The notes under the pieces: model-generated
Databases searched by the model: none
Told to the model about the DNA's origin: nothing
Seen by the model: only the letters and a program-made list of their open reading frames with translations
Source of the DNA: Buddleja alternifolia
Taxonomy: Eukaryota > Streptophyta > Magnoliopsida > Lamiales > Scrophulariaceae
Direction of reading: 5' to 3'
Length of the DNA: 64,000 nt
Assembly (NCBI GenBank): GCA_019426215.1
Contig: CM033391.1
Location: 5,506,708 to 5,570,707, forward strand
Shown here: positions 36,385-47,484 of the stretch, one piece after another
Layout of the letters: each line of letters opens with the position of its first letter
How positions within the stretch are numbered: the stretch's first letter is position 1
Translations under genes and position numbers: made by a program

Positions 36385-36402
36385 TTGCATCTGGGTTGAC
36401 TA

Positions 36403-38249
36403 GGAATCTTTACCTATTATTGCAGGAAGAGATTTTTCTCAGAAAATTCTAATACTCAATAAAGGTATTCGTCAAGCACACATCATGACGGGAGGAGCAT
36501 TTGGAACTCCTTGGTTCAAGGTAAAAATGCCACCTATATACTTTCATGATACAGGAGGAGATATTTTGCTGGGGAACAATTTTATCCAAACTTTTGCAAA
36601 ATATGTGCAAGGTAACAACAAAAATTTGTTGATTTTTACTACTAATTGTGGTAGTGAGATACAAGTTTTGCGGCGAGCAAAATCTTTTAATAGAATTATG
36701 CCTATTAATTTTTGCAGCAAACGTGGTGATTTTAGTCCAGACTCCAAATTAACCCATCCTAAGATGAAGGATAAACGGAAATTTGGAAAAGCTTTGTTGT
36801 CTTTTAGACAACAAGGTTATAATAATTATTGCGAAGGTTATGATCGAGAAATTAACCTTCTCAAAAAGAATAAGACTAAGGAGCTGGATGAAGAAGGTAT
36901 TCACTTTCTTAAAAATACTTTACAAACCAGGTCCTCAGTTAACATTGACGAAGAAAGTTTGTTTTCTCTTGAAAACGTCAAACGACTAATTCAAAGGAAC
37001 TTTAACGAGAATCCTTTGGCTTGGTGGGACAAGAACAAGATCAAAGCTACTCTGAAAGTAAAAGAACAATGCAAGTACAAGTATGTTCGATACAAGCCAA
37101 CCCAGATGAATATGAAACATAAGAAGGATATGCAAACAATCATAAAAGAGCATATCAATCTTAAACTCATAGAACATGGAGTCTCTGCTTATAGTAGCCC
37201 TGGTTTTCTAGTAAGAAACCATGGTGAAATGAAACGGGTTGACTTAAAGCATGATGTCTATCAGATTAAGATGGAAAAGGAGTCTAGAAAATATACTGCA
37301 TTCACTACTCCACAAGGTCAATATATCTGGAATGTACTTCCAATGGGTTTGGCAAATGCACCCCAGATATACCAACGAAAGATGGATAATCTGTTTAAAG
37401 ATTATTTCGAGTTTATGTTTGTCTATATTGATGACATCCTGATTGCATCCAAAAATATGAATGAGCATATTAAACATCTTGAAATATTTTCTGATGCATG
37501 TTATAAAGAAAGATTAGTGCTCTCTGAAAAGAAAGCAATAATTGGAGTTAATAAGATTGAATTTCTTAGTATTCTTATTGACGAAACAGGTATTGAACTC
37601 CAGGAACATATTGTGGAAAAGATACGCAATTTTACTAATGTTCTAAAAGATAAAAAACAGCTACAAAGTTTTCTGGGAGTTGTTAACTTTGCAGGTATCT
37701 TCATTAAAGATCTGGGAAGATACAGAAAGGATTTCCGACCTCTCTTAAAAGAGACAGAAAGCATAAAATAGAAGTGGGAAGAAATTCACACTCAGAGAGT
37801 TCGTGAGTTGAAACATGTTTACAATAACTTGCCTAAACTCGCAATACCACATGACAATGATGAATTGGTAGTCTACACTGATGCCAATGATTATAGATGG
37901 GCAGCAGTGCTCATGAAAAAGACAACTACAGGGGAAGAACCTTGTAGATACACAGGATGGTTGTTTAATGAGCAACAAGCTAGAGTTTGGCATATACACG
38001 AGAAGATTATTTGTTGTATGGAAGGCATTTAAAAAATGGCCTCTGTTCTTACTAGCTAAATAATTTACATTGAAAGTTGATAATACCAATGCCAAAGCTT
38101 TTTTGAAAAATAAACTTGAATCAAAAATTGAAAAAGCACGTATTATCAGATTGCAAGTTGAATGTCAATATTATTGTTTTGACATTATTATTGTGAAATC
38201 TCATGAAAATGTTCTTGCAGACTTCCTAACCAGAGATGGGAGTGTCTGA
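36403..38249 (+). pseudogene. Pararetrovirus RT-RNase H, copy B
   Basis: Starts inside the protease after the catalytic DSG, so this copy has no protease active site. The longest open piece is 36485-37771 (428 codons), with RT motifs PQGQYIWNVLPMGLANAP and FVYIDDILIASKN (catalytic YIDD). A segment normally present between KR and the DLKHDVYQIK motif is deleted at 37238/37239. A stop at 37769-37771 is followed by RNase H (37808-38032, VVYTDANDYRWAAVLMKK), and a frameshift near 38030 places the conserved end (HENVLADFLTRDG) in another frame to the stop at about 38249. Copies A and B are each missing what the other retains. Confidence 0.85.
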
Positions 38250-39547
38250 AGCCAATTCATCATCAAGAGGTACAAGCATCTCAGGGAAAACCTTGACGAG
38301 CTTGACAAAAAGTTTGGGCAGTTATCAGCAAACGCTGAAGTAGCTGGCCATGTACAACGAGCTGATCTAGTCACAGTCCAGGACATAATCAATGGAACAA
38401 CGTATGCCATGACTCAGTTATGGACTACATTACAAGAACCAATTCGAAAGGCATCATCTTCAGTGATGACTCGAGAATTACGAGAGCATGACTCAAAACC
38501 AGCGTTTAGAGAACGGGGATCTATACCCGGAGCAGTGGATTCAAATACCACTTGCACAAGTCCATTTTCAAATTCTGAAAATATTGAAAATCGGAAGTGC
38601 AAACTCCTATTGCTTCAAGTCAACCCGACACCTCTAGGGTAAAAGAGGGAGAGATTAACCTCGAGCCACAGACATGCACCACTAAGGTTAATACTGACAA
38701 GATTAATTTGCATTGGCAGGTTTATCAGCGCTCTTGGGAAAACTTAATCTCGAGAAAATAAATAAATCCTAATAAGTCTTTGGTAGAAATATTAGGGAAG
38801 TATCCCAGAATTTGGATGAAGGAAGGATCAAATCCCGATGAAATTCGCGAATGGTATGATTTTGGGGCATTAGCTTCAATATATACTATGTCACCAGGTT
38901 TTTCGGAAATATCCAAACTTTCGGATTGGATTTCCAGTGCCGTGGATGAGTCATGGCAAAACAACCAACACCTAAAAAGGGGTGATATTCTGGAGTTGAA
39001 ATTTATTTCGGCAGCACCAGAAATAGCAGGAAAAGGGTCTCATCAAGTGTTTCATTTTATTAAGTTACAGAGACCTGATATGGCAGCCTACAACCGAGTT
39101 AAGGCAGCAACAGGAAGCTCCTTTGGTCAGTTTCATCAACGAAGATGATATTTCCACCAGAAGAACATGGGGAATGTGGGTCTGTCTTACAGAGATAGAC
39201 AAGGTCAAATATCCATTCAAAGTATTTTCAAACTCAGTGAATGGATCATTCCTGTTAAACTCCATGACAAGGAAGAGTACTGAATTCGCAGAAAAGCTCT
39301 TTGAACAAAAGAGGACGCTGATCTGGGAAAACAAGTTACCAGCAACTGAAGCTACTAGGAAAAAGGCCTGCAACATGATGCATGTTGATCTATGGCACAA
39401 CAGGGAGTGTTCAAGTTGTGAGTTCCAAGAAAAACCCTTATTTGGTACAAAAATACGGGTTACCAAAATGAAACCCGAATCCGACAAGGATAAGGGAAAA
39501 AAAAGTTTTACCCCCGAGATTTTCACAAACCAGGGTAAAATCATTTA
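38240..39547 (+). pseudogene. Pararetrovirus transactivator region, copy B
   Basis: Begins near the end of RNase H and contains the same broken pieces as copy A (stop at 38640-38642; pieces 38780-39148 and 39123-39548). Unlike copy A it continues past 39338 to the natural end (stop at about 39546), through a Cys-containing stretch (HVDLWHNRECSSCEFQEKPL) and a Lys-rich tail. The caulimovirid transactivator lets ribosomes reinitiate on polycistronic RNA and forms inclusion bodies. It is assigned here by position and the KYPRIW-type region, so the family call is moderate. Confidence 0.65.
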
Positions 39548-39695
39548 AAAGAAAAAGGCTTGAATAGTCAGGAGCAATAAGTAAAGAATCAATCATGTGG
39601 TTGATTAAAGAAGACAGCTGGAAAAGAAAACAGTTGTAAAAGGACAGGCGTGGCAGACAAAGTGGCATACACAGGGACCTACGCGCATTAAAGAT

Positions 39696-39771
39696 TGACG
39701 TATGTAATGACGTCAAAATATTAAACAAGTTTTGGAGTCCGCATTTGGAATCTGAATTTGAGGGCTATAAG
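39696..39771 (+). promoter_or_regulatory. 35S-like pararetroviral promoter (as-1 plus TATA)
   Basis: Two TGACG motifs at 39696-39700 and 39708-39712 lie 12 bp apart, within TGACGTATGTAATGACGTCA. This is the spacing of the as-1 element that binds TGA-type bZIP factors in the cauliflower mosaic virus 35S promoter. A TATA box, CTATAAGAAGG, follows at 39765-39775, about 55 bp downstream. Both core motifs are intact although the genes they served are dead. Confidence 0.75.
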
Positions 39772-39886
39772 AAGGGAAGACGGAAGCAGATGGAGATCAT
39801 CAGAAAACTTCTCCAACTCTTTCATAAAACAATTATTCATAGAAAAATTGTAATCTTTCTTCTTTAGTTTTTCTTAAACGAGTGTA

Positions 39887-39952
39887 TGGGGATTTCCCCA
39901 ATAGTAGTCCTCTCATGAGAGGCTAAAAGTTTTTTCTCCTCCAATAGCGGAG
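39887..39952 (+). promoter_or_regulatory. Three short hairpins in the viral leader
   Basis: Three palindromic stems in a row, all downstream of the TATA box: TGGGGATTTCCCCA (39887-39900), CCTCTCATGAGAGG (39909-39922) and CTCCAATAGCGGAG (39939-39952). They would lie in the transcribed leader or terminal repeat. Structured leaders and packaging or shunt hairpins are usual in this virus family; the exact function is unknown. Confidence 0.5.
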
Positions 39953-39989
39953 TAGAATAATATTATGTAATTTTAATTTGTATTTCATC

Positions 39990-39995
39990 AATAAA
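39990..39995 (+). terminator. Pararetroviral poly(A) signal
   Basis: AATAAA about 220 bp downstream of the TATA box, after a T-rich stretch (AATTTGTATTTCATC). Caulimovirids place their single AATAAA shortly after the transcription start, so transcripts read past it once and stop the second time round. The position here fits. Confidence 0.6.
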
Positions 39996-40377
39996 ATCAA
40001 AGGCTTTGTCCAACTAGTTGTCCAAAATTTCAATTATATTTATATATATTCATACCCTCTACGCCCAAAGGTAGGAAACGAAATTGAGCTGTGTTGTGTA
40101 TCGCTGAAGGAGCCAAGGCTTGCGAACCATCAGTTGCGGTTGTGTGGTTGGAATAAGTCCGTAAAACAGGGGACTTAGAATAACCGGCGATAAGGCGGTC
40201 AAAAGAAGGTATAGATTTATGTAAAGTTAATTTATTTCGGAAACATGTTGGGCCTAATCAATCGGAATAGTCTTTTGCAAAATTTTCAGAGAATAAGGAT
40301 TATTATGAGGAATAAATTTTTTAATAGACTGAATTGAGAAAGATTAAAAATACGGGGCCAATTTGAAATAAAGAAAA

Positions 40378-40499
40378 GGGAACGAAGGACCATAGTGACA
40401 CATATTTTATAGAAGAGGGACTAATGTGCCATTTTTATTAGATGAAGGACCAAAGTGAGACTAACTATAAAGGAGAGAGACCATAAGAGTCATTTTCCC
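40378..40499 (-). repeat. Right inverted repeat flanking the pararetrovirus
   Basis: Inverted counterpart of 30484-30602; on the minus strand it starts GGGAAAATGACTCTTATGGT and contains (C/T)ACT(T/A)(T/A)(A/G)GTCC(T/C)TC-type repeats. The ends are too T-rich to identify a target duplication with confidence. Confidence 0.55.
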
Positions 40500-42355
40500 T
40501 TTTTTTTAATTTCATATGCTAACAACTTGTATATAAATTTTTCGCACATCTACTCTGTGTAACAAAAGTTGTTACATTGTTCAAGTAAACAAATATTGCA
40601 TGATTGTGTTACGTGAGATTTGAACTGTCATATAATAGGTGTGGATGAGACGTGATAGTGGTGGCAACTTTTAGCCAATCGTAAGTTTATAAAATTTTAT
40701 CTTTTCATTATATAAACTTTTTTTAATGTTACTATATAAATATATAATCCATTATGTCAGGAATGACAACAAAGGAAGATGAATTGATGACTGTTCGAAA
40801 TAAATTGAAGCATAAGATGATACAAGGATTTAACATGGTTCAACCAAACTGCTTATATGCATCCACAGCTAATACTAGATTTCACATCTTTATTTTTTAG
40901 AGTGAACGGGGGGATTACATATTACAATGTACAAGCTATGTATATAGAGCCGGACGACTTAACCCACGAAGAATATATAGAAAATACAATATTACTCTAG
41001 GCAACATATGATGCAAAATCTTAATACAAGTCAAATCAACCAAAAAAAAATGCGTGGAAAAAGTAATTCCCTCCGAATTGCCCACTTGGCGGACCTTGCG
41101 CCACGACATCACACTTGTTGTCAACTTAGCACCACGTAGCCAAATACGGTATCACCATGGCGCCACGACGACGAGAACCTTCCTTTATTCCCTCTATCCG
41201 AGTTGGCTCCTCTGTGACTTTTTCTTGATCCTTTGAATTACTCCCCAAAACATTCGTATCAAATTATTGCATAACAAAATTTTTCATGACATGGACAAAC
41301 TCAACCACCGTTAGAGGAGGGGGGGGGGGGGGGGGGGGGGAGTAACTCGTCGCATTTTGGACTAAATCTATGCTTATCCAATGAAAATCCAATTTTTTAT
41401 TGGAGCAATATAGATCCAAATGCAATTATTTTTTCATATGAAGTTTCACTATAGATGCCTCCTGAAATATAAAAACTATATTTGCGGCTCTCTCCGGGTT
41501 TTTGTTAGTGCAATATAATCAATTCATTTTTCAACATCAAATTATAGTAGGATTGTTGCTTTTCAGCACTATCAAAAGTGAAATGACAACCAGCTATATT
41601 CCACTCCATCTATTCTAAAATGATCAAATGACAAAACCCATTTTCTTTTATTGGTTTTTTGTTTGTTTTTGCAATTTTTTTTAAATAATATGTTTGGTTG
41701 ACACATCATCAACAAAATTTAAAAAAAAATTCAAAATCTTAGCTAATTTTGAAGCAATTATTGCAAAAAATGAGAAAAAATAGCTTTTCACTTTTCATTT
41801 GACAGTTCACTCATCGACTAAAAAAATTTCTTCCGATTATTTCTTTAAATCGAAGTTAAATTAATCACATATTCTAATGCAAAATAACACAATATGCAAA
41901 ATACGATCCATGTTGCCTATTTTTATGTCTAAATCGATGAATTTTACTAAGATATATTTATAAAAAAGTATATCTACAAATCAATCCAAACAATTTTTCA
42001 CAACAAAAAACATAGCACCTCAACCATAATTATTATATATTTTTCTCTAAAAAGAACTCATTCAAACACACTTTTAATACCATATTTCTTATCTCTGAAA
42101 ACACTTTTTTTTTCCCCTCACTTTTATCGTGAAAAAAATTCTCTGAAATGGATATATCATCCAATTAAACTCTTAATATTTGTTGTTTATTTAGTGTTTC
42201 AATTGTCGTTACTTGCTTTGGTGGTAAAATGGAGATGATCAAGCAACACAAATTTATAGAAGTTTCATTATATTCCTAATTCCTGTGATTTTGACACTGG
42301 TACATGCTTCTCATATCGTAAGATTTATTTGGTACATATTTTTTAAGTAATGTAA
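40500..42355. other. Intergenic stretch, no gene seen
   Basis: Contains a G run of about 28 at roughly 41312-41340 and A+T-rich DNA. The part at 40890-41230 has short open frames on both strands and more GC than its surroundings, perhaps a fragment of an unidentified mobile element, but nothing I recognise. Confidence 0.4.
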
Positions 42356-42364
42356 ATAATTATT

Positions 42365-42740
42365 GGGATAAATGCAAAAAATCCCCCTGTGTTAATATGA
42401 AATTGCCAAAAAACACATATGTTAACGAAATAGACTAAACACCACCATGTGTTATTCAAAAGTCCGCAAAAAGTCACTTTTTGCTAAAAAAAAATAGAAA
42501 GAAATGTGTTTTTTTGGTGAAATAACATTATTTTATCTTTTATTTTGTTTGAAAAGCATATAAATGACAAAAAAACATGTTATTAAAGATGAAAAATATG
42601 AAAAACACGCTCAATTTTTTTCAAAAAGTGACTTTTTGCAGACTTTTGAATAACACATGGTGGTGTTTAGCCTATTTCGTTAACATATATGTTTTTTTGC
42701 AATTTCGTATTAACACGGGGAGATTTTTTGCAATTATCCC
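42365..42740. mobile_element. Mutator-type MITE with 9-bp target duplication
   Basis: A 376-bp element with long terminal inverted repeats of about 120 bp: the left end GGGATAAATGCAAAAAATCC matches the right end read on the other strand, GGGATAATTGCAAAAAATCT, and the similarity continues through the shared CACCACCATGTGTTATTC. Both sides carry the perfect 9-bp direct repeat ATAATTATT (42356-42364 and 42741-42749). A 9-bp duplication with long inverted repeats is typical of Mutator-like elements. There is no coding capacity; the 71-residue open frame at 42689-42904 runs across the right end and is chance. Confidence 0.88.
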
Positions 42741-43611
42741 ATAATTATTATCCACTATCCCTTGCAATGTTAGGAAAAACGGAAAATTCTTACATCGGGT
42801 GTGAAATCCAATTATATACGCGAAGACACAATAAAAAATTTGGAATATATTTTTATATTGAATATACATTTTCTATTTTTTTTTATTTATCTTCACGTAC
42901 GTAACAGAATCGCACAACGAATCTACATAAAATTTTCCCCGTAAAAACACTCTAAATAAAGTGATAAAATACAATGCAGGTATTATTGCACTTGTGATAT
43001 CATTAGTTGGCTATGGTTGACCCAATTCCTGATTTTGTGGCTTGACATCAATTATCAGAAGAAACTATGAGATAAAACAAATGCTGATATACAATAAATT
43101 GTATTTTCTGCCTAGTAAAGACAAATGGATGAGCAAGAGAGAGTATCATATGCTTACATATTATTAAAAAATATCTTAAGTACAAAAGTGCTCGATTTCT
43201 TTAATCGTAAAATGACATAATCCCGTGAAAAACACACTGTTTTCGTATCATTGCAGATTAAGCGCGTCAAGGAGAACATTATATTTATGAAAAGATAATT
43301 TTTAAGAATTATTTAAGAACTTTTTAGAACAATTTTCGAATTAGAAGCATACATTGAACTTCACGGGATAAAATAACATGCAAACCTTCCACGTTAAATA
43401 AACTTTATATTTGACTGATTATATACACATTACAAGGGATCAATTATTACAAAAAGTTCAGAATATAAATTCATGAAATTGATGCCATCCCAACTACAAA
43501 TTATAGCTACTAGAACAATATTTACACTGTGATTGATGATATACAGTAAGATTAAAACAAAGTTATTCAAAATGGAAAAAATAACTAATACCTTGATTTT
43601 GTACTAGCATT

Positions 43612-45330
43612 TCATTTAGTCGTAGATACAGCCATTTCTGTCTCCGGTTCTGCAACTTGATCCCTAAACTTCTTGTAAATATCACTCTTGTAAAACTTTC
43701 GTGTCCTCGCAACTAAAACCAGAGAAATAATCGATCCAAAGAAAGTAACTGCAGCCAAAATTATGAAAGGCATACGATAACAATGAGGCCCAACACAAAT
43801 CAATTCTTTAACCATTGATCTTGTCATCCCCTTCTTCGCAAGCTCCTTCACCGCCTCCCGATCATAAAGTGGGCCCGCCATCTTAACGTTCAATATGTAA
43901 GAACCGAGCGGGCTAGCCAATTGCCCACAATTGAACAATGTGGAATAGTACTTAAGCCCAAAAAGCTCAGAAATGATCGCGAACAGTAATGGCAATTGAG
44001 CGCCAAATGAGAATCCAATAATTATAGACGCAATATACAACGAACCCTGAAATGGAAACGCGATAAGAAGCATGCCAATCCCGGATAAGGATAACACCAA
44101 TGTCATCATAAGTGTTCTTGGAAATTTATACTTCACGAGTAAGCTTTCAGAAACGAATCCAGAAAAAATCCTCCCGAAAAAATTCCATATACTGAGAAGT
44201 GACACGAACGCCTTTGTTGTTTTCGTGGGATATCCCAACGATTCTCCAATTTGCCCCAAATTGTCCACTGCAGTTAAACTCGATCCCAATCCACAAAACG
44301 TAGCAAGAAATAGGATCAACATATCCACACTCAAAAGTGCTTGTAAAATGGTGTAATCTTCTCCTCTCTCCGGTTTATTGCATATATCAGCAAAACAAGC
44401 CACATTCGCATCCTCGTTCGGTTTCTCCACCGTTTTCGGCTTCTCTACAGTGATCTGAGGAGGCTTACTAATATCCTGTTTCTTCAATCTCCAGATCGGT
44501 AACTCCTCTCTAATAGCTATAAACAAAGGTATGAACAGAAAAGCACAAGCCACAGTAGCACTTCCAGCATAAGCTGATCTCGAAAAAGTCACGAATTTCT
44601 GGAGCAGAGTCATAGCCATTATGAACAACGCAAGCGCAATCGAAATGTAAAGGAAGTGAAAGAACACCCTATGCTCATTCGCCTGTCTAACAGCCTTAAT
44701 TTCACGGATTGTGTAAACGAAAATCACAGATAAAGCAGCAGGAAGCCAAGCAATCAACAGAATAAGCGCTTTCGAATCGTTACCATAAACAGCTAAATAG
44801 ATCTGAGTCAGAATCGCACCGCTTAATCCTGTGAATCCTTTCAATAGCCCTAACATTATACCTCGACCTTCTGGAAAGTTTTTGACCGACGTGACGAGCG
44901 CGCCTGTGTTGGCGAAGTTCTGCGAATTAGCGCCGAGGCAGATGTAAAGGCACATTTGCCAAACCCTAGGTTTCGCGATTTTTCCGGTGACGGAAAGCCA
45001 GATCAGGAAGTATCCGGCGAAGTTCATGGCGGCGCCGACTAGGAGGACGAACCACGTCGGAGTGACCTCGGCGAGGAGGCCTGACAAAACGCCGACGTTT
45101 GCGCCGAAATCCTTGAAGAAGCCGAGGAGATTTAGCGTGGTTTGATCGTAACCTAGAGTTGATTTGATTTCTTTGGAGTATGTGCCGAAGAGATAGGTTG
45201 CGCCGGCGCCGGCCATAATGAGGAAGGAGGCGAAGAGTGAAAACCAGCGGCCGCGGAGGAGGTGGAGTGTGAATCCGAGCGGATCGCCGCCGCCGCCGCC
45301 ATTGAAGGTGACCTTCGCTGCTTCAACCAT
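43612..45330 (-). CDS. Nodulin-like major facilitator transporter
   Basis: 572-residue, intronless, multi-spanning membrane protein. Residues about 20-265 form the plant Nodulin-like domain (RGRWFSLFASFLIMAGAGAT, then YSKEIKSTLGYDQTTLN), which is the first MFS half. A hydrophilic loop, about 280-325, rich in Lys/Pro/Glu, leads to the second half (LSVDMLILFLATFCGLGSSL, TAVDNLGQIGESLGYP). A short basic cytosolic tail ends EMAVSTTK. Length and order match the family; substrates of most members are unknown, and location may be plasma membrane or tonoplast. The start at 45330 has a good context (AAAAATGG) and fits the usual N-terminus before the first membrane segment. An (AT)n tract lies about 40-60 bp upstream. 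The gene looks intact and recalls Arabidopsis At2g28120. Confidence 0.92.
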   Translation of the reverse strand: MVEAAKVTFNGGGGGDPLGFTLHLLRGRWFSLFASFLIMAGAGATYLFGTYSKEIKSTLGYDQTTLNLLGFFKDFGANVGVLSGLLAEVTPTWFVLLVGAAMNFAGYFLIWLSVTGKIAKPRVWQMCLYICLGANSQNFANTGALVTSVKNFPEGRGIMLGLLKGFTGLSGAILTQIYLAVYGNDSKALILLIAWLPAALSVIFVYTIREIKAVRQANEHRVFFHFLYISIALALFIMAMTLLQKFVTFSRSAYAGSATVACAFLFIPLFIAIREELPIWRLKKQDISKPPQITVEKPKTVEKPNEDANVACFADICNKPERGEDYTILQALLSVDMLILFLATFCGLGSSLTAVDNLGQIGESLGYPTKTTKAFVSLLSIWNFFGRIFSGFVSESLLVKYKFPRTLMMTLVLSLSGIGMLLIAFPFQGSLYIASIIIGFSFGAQLPLLFAIISELFGLKYYSTLFNCGQLASPLGSYILNVKMAGPLYDREAVKELAKKGMTRSMVKELICVGPHCYRMPFIILAAVTFFGSIISLVLVARTRKFYKSDIYKKFRDQVAEPETEMAVSTTK

Positions 45331-45452
45331 TTTTTGTTTTGCTGCAAAGAATGAAAGCGAGGATGATTATATATATATATATATATATATAGAAAGGTGA
45401 TGGATATATATACTGTAGATAATGCAGAGAAATAGTTGGATTTTTGGTGAAT

Positions 45453-45584
45453 GTGAGCTAAAATTGAGCCAAAATGAAGATTGGATGATTTTTTGGGGTT
45501 TATTTTCCAAAATTACTGCATCGTTCTTGAAGTTTGAGGTAAGTGTGAGCTGAAGATGAGCTGAAATGAAGATTGGATGATTTT
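45453..45584 (+). repeat. 92-bp spaced duplication upstream of the MFS gene
   Basis: The 40-base phrase starting GTGAGCTAAAATTGAGCCAA at 45453 recurs with a few changes at 45545 (GTGAGCTGAAGATGAGCTGA), both ending in GAAGATTGGATGATTTT. It lies 120-250 bp upstream of the start codon and may include duplicated promoter sequence; no known binding site is obvious. Confidence 0.65.
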
Positions 45585-47267
45585 CTGTTTCAATTTTCAA
45601 ATTCTAGCCCAATCACGTTTTACCGAATAGAGTATTTTATAAAGGTAAGTAAATCAAAAAAAAAAAAAAAAATCAAGCTCGAACTTGGTTTGGTGTTGGG
45701 GATCGAACTAATTAAATGACAAGTGTATAATAATTATTTTGTGATTGGTCGTCTTATGTTGACAATAGACCAATCGCAATAGTTATAATTCAAATGATTT
45801 TGGCTTGATCATATCCAAATAGGTTAAACGTTTTTGTAAGTTATATGTGACATTTGATTGACGTGCACTTCAAAAATAGTGACCAATTCAATGAAACTAA
45901 ATCTGAATAAGGATTTTAAGGGTTGGTGTTCTATATAGATACTCTTAAATTTTTTTTTATATAAACCTAGTGTTATTATATACGTTAAACAATTTAAATT
46001 ATAACAAATCAACACATGATGTATGTTATTGCTGACACAACATATATAACATGATTCGTATAATATTCAAGACAAGATGCGTCGATAAAATTCTTTGTCT
46101 ACATGAGTAGTCTTCAAATTGTTATACTTGTGTTCCATGCATTTCAAATTCGAAATGACTCGAATTTTATGTACTACATACGGGTCATTTTGCGGGATAG
46201 CTACAATCTTCCAAATTCATGTATGAACCAATATATACATGATTGTGACCCTATGGTACTTTAATTTCAACTCATGTGAATATCAAAATATCAATAGCTC
46301 AAATTACTATATATAATACTACACTATCTCCACACACATACATACATACATATATATATATATGCAACAAATCTTAAACCTATAAAGAATAATTTGTCAT
46401 TGCAAGTGGAAACAATGATTGATCCTTGATGACCATATAATTACAGCTCACTAGGCCAAAAACACCCGTGATGTTGTGGGGCATGCCCATTAGCTAGTAG
46501 TTACAAGTTCAAACTGTTACTTGATTAATTGTATTTAAATCAAGAAAGTAAGCCCATCCCCAAAAATAATAGCCGTTTGAGCACATAAGATAACTAAATA
46601 CATTATAAAATTAAAATTATGAATAAACTATGTACATTGAAAATTGTTAAAGCAATGAATTTTTATTTGTATCTCATACGTACCTTTTTTCTTCCTTCAA
46701 CGAATTATGATCCGTCCCTCAACTCTCACCCCTTGGAAAGGGATTAATAAAAAGAGCTCCGTTCGCGATATGATTATCTTTCATCAATTTGCAAACGAGC
46801 CAAATATAAAATAATTATACCTGATGTTCAAGAAAAACAAAAACAAGTTAGTTTTTTTACCTTCGGTATGTTCTAAGACTAGTTGTCATAATTAAAAAGT
46901 CGAGTTACTCGTAATTCAATCAAATCAAATTAAAACAGATTTAAAACAATGCTTAAAACTTTTTTAAAAAACAATTACATGCATGATATTTGAAATTTTC
47001 TTAAAGAAAACATAAATTAGAGTTTTGTCTCTTATTTGATCCAATCTTGTTTACTTATATGTTTCAAGAAATGGAAAGAAATGGAGACAAAACTTTAGGT
47101 AGTGCAATTCTTTAAGTCTCCATCCTTTCAGGGATAGAAACACAAATGGGTATAAATAGTGACACTTTAATTTCATCCCACCATATGTGAATTGGTGGTT
47201 ATATGGAAGTTTTAAGTACAACAAATGTGGAGCAAAAATAGGATGTATTGGAGGGTGTAAATTAATG
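45585..47267. other. Intergenic stretch, no gene seen
   Basis: A+T-rich, with A runs near 45656-45673 and a (CATA)n/(TA)n microsatellite at about 46330-46363. Short open frames lack domains. Confidence 0.4.
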
Positions 47268-47484
47268 TTTACAGGTAGAGGTGGCAATTGGGTGGATCGG
47301 ATCGGGTTTGGGTTGGGTCCAATTCGGGTCGGGTCCAGCTGGGTCCTATGCAAAAAAAATTGTATGAAAGCTTGACCCATAATGGACCCAACAGAACCCA
47401 AAGTAGATCCAATGAGGACCCAATAAGGACCCAAAATTGAATTAGAATATGTTTTAAACAAGTTTAACCAAATACTCTTTTTAT

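Larger units (their letters stand above)
30610..40370 (+). mobile_element. Endogenous pararetrovirus (Caulimoviridae), decayed
   Basis: A nearly complete caulimovirid genome in the chromosome. In order: primer site (30732), a small leading ORF, a coiled-coil ORF, capsid protein with zinc knuckle, 30K-type movement protein, protease-RT-RNase H, transactivator-like ORF, 35S-like promoter and poly(A) signal. The order capsid, movement, RT, transactivator fits cavemo- or solendoviruses better than caulimo- or petuviruses. Without the internal duplication (2,108 bp) the length is about 7.6 kb, close to one genome. Every long gene carries stops, frameshifts or deletions, so no infectious copy is encoded here. 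The outer limits are approximate; the element lies between inverted repeats at 30484-30602 and 40378-40499. Confidence 0.88.
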
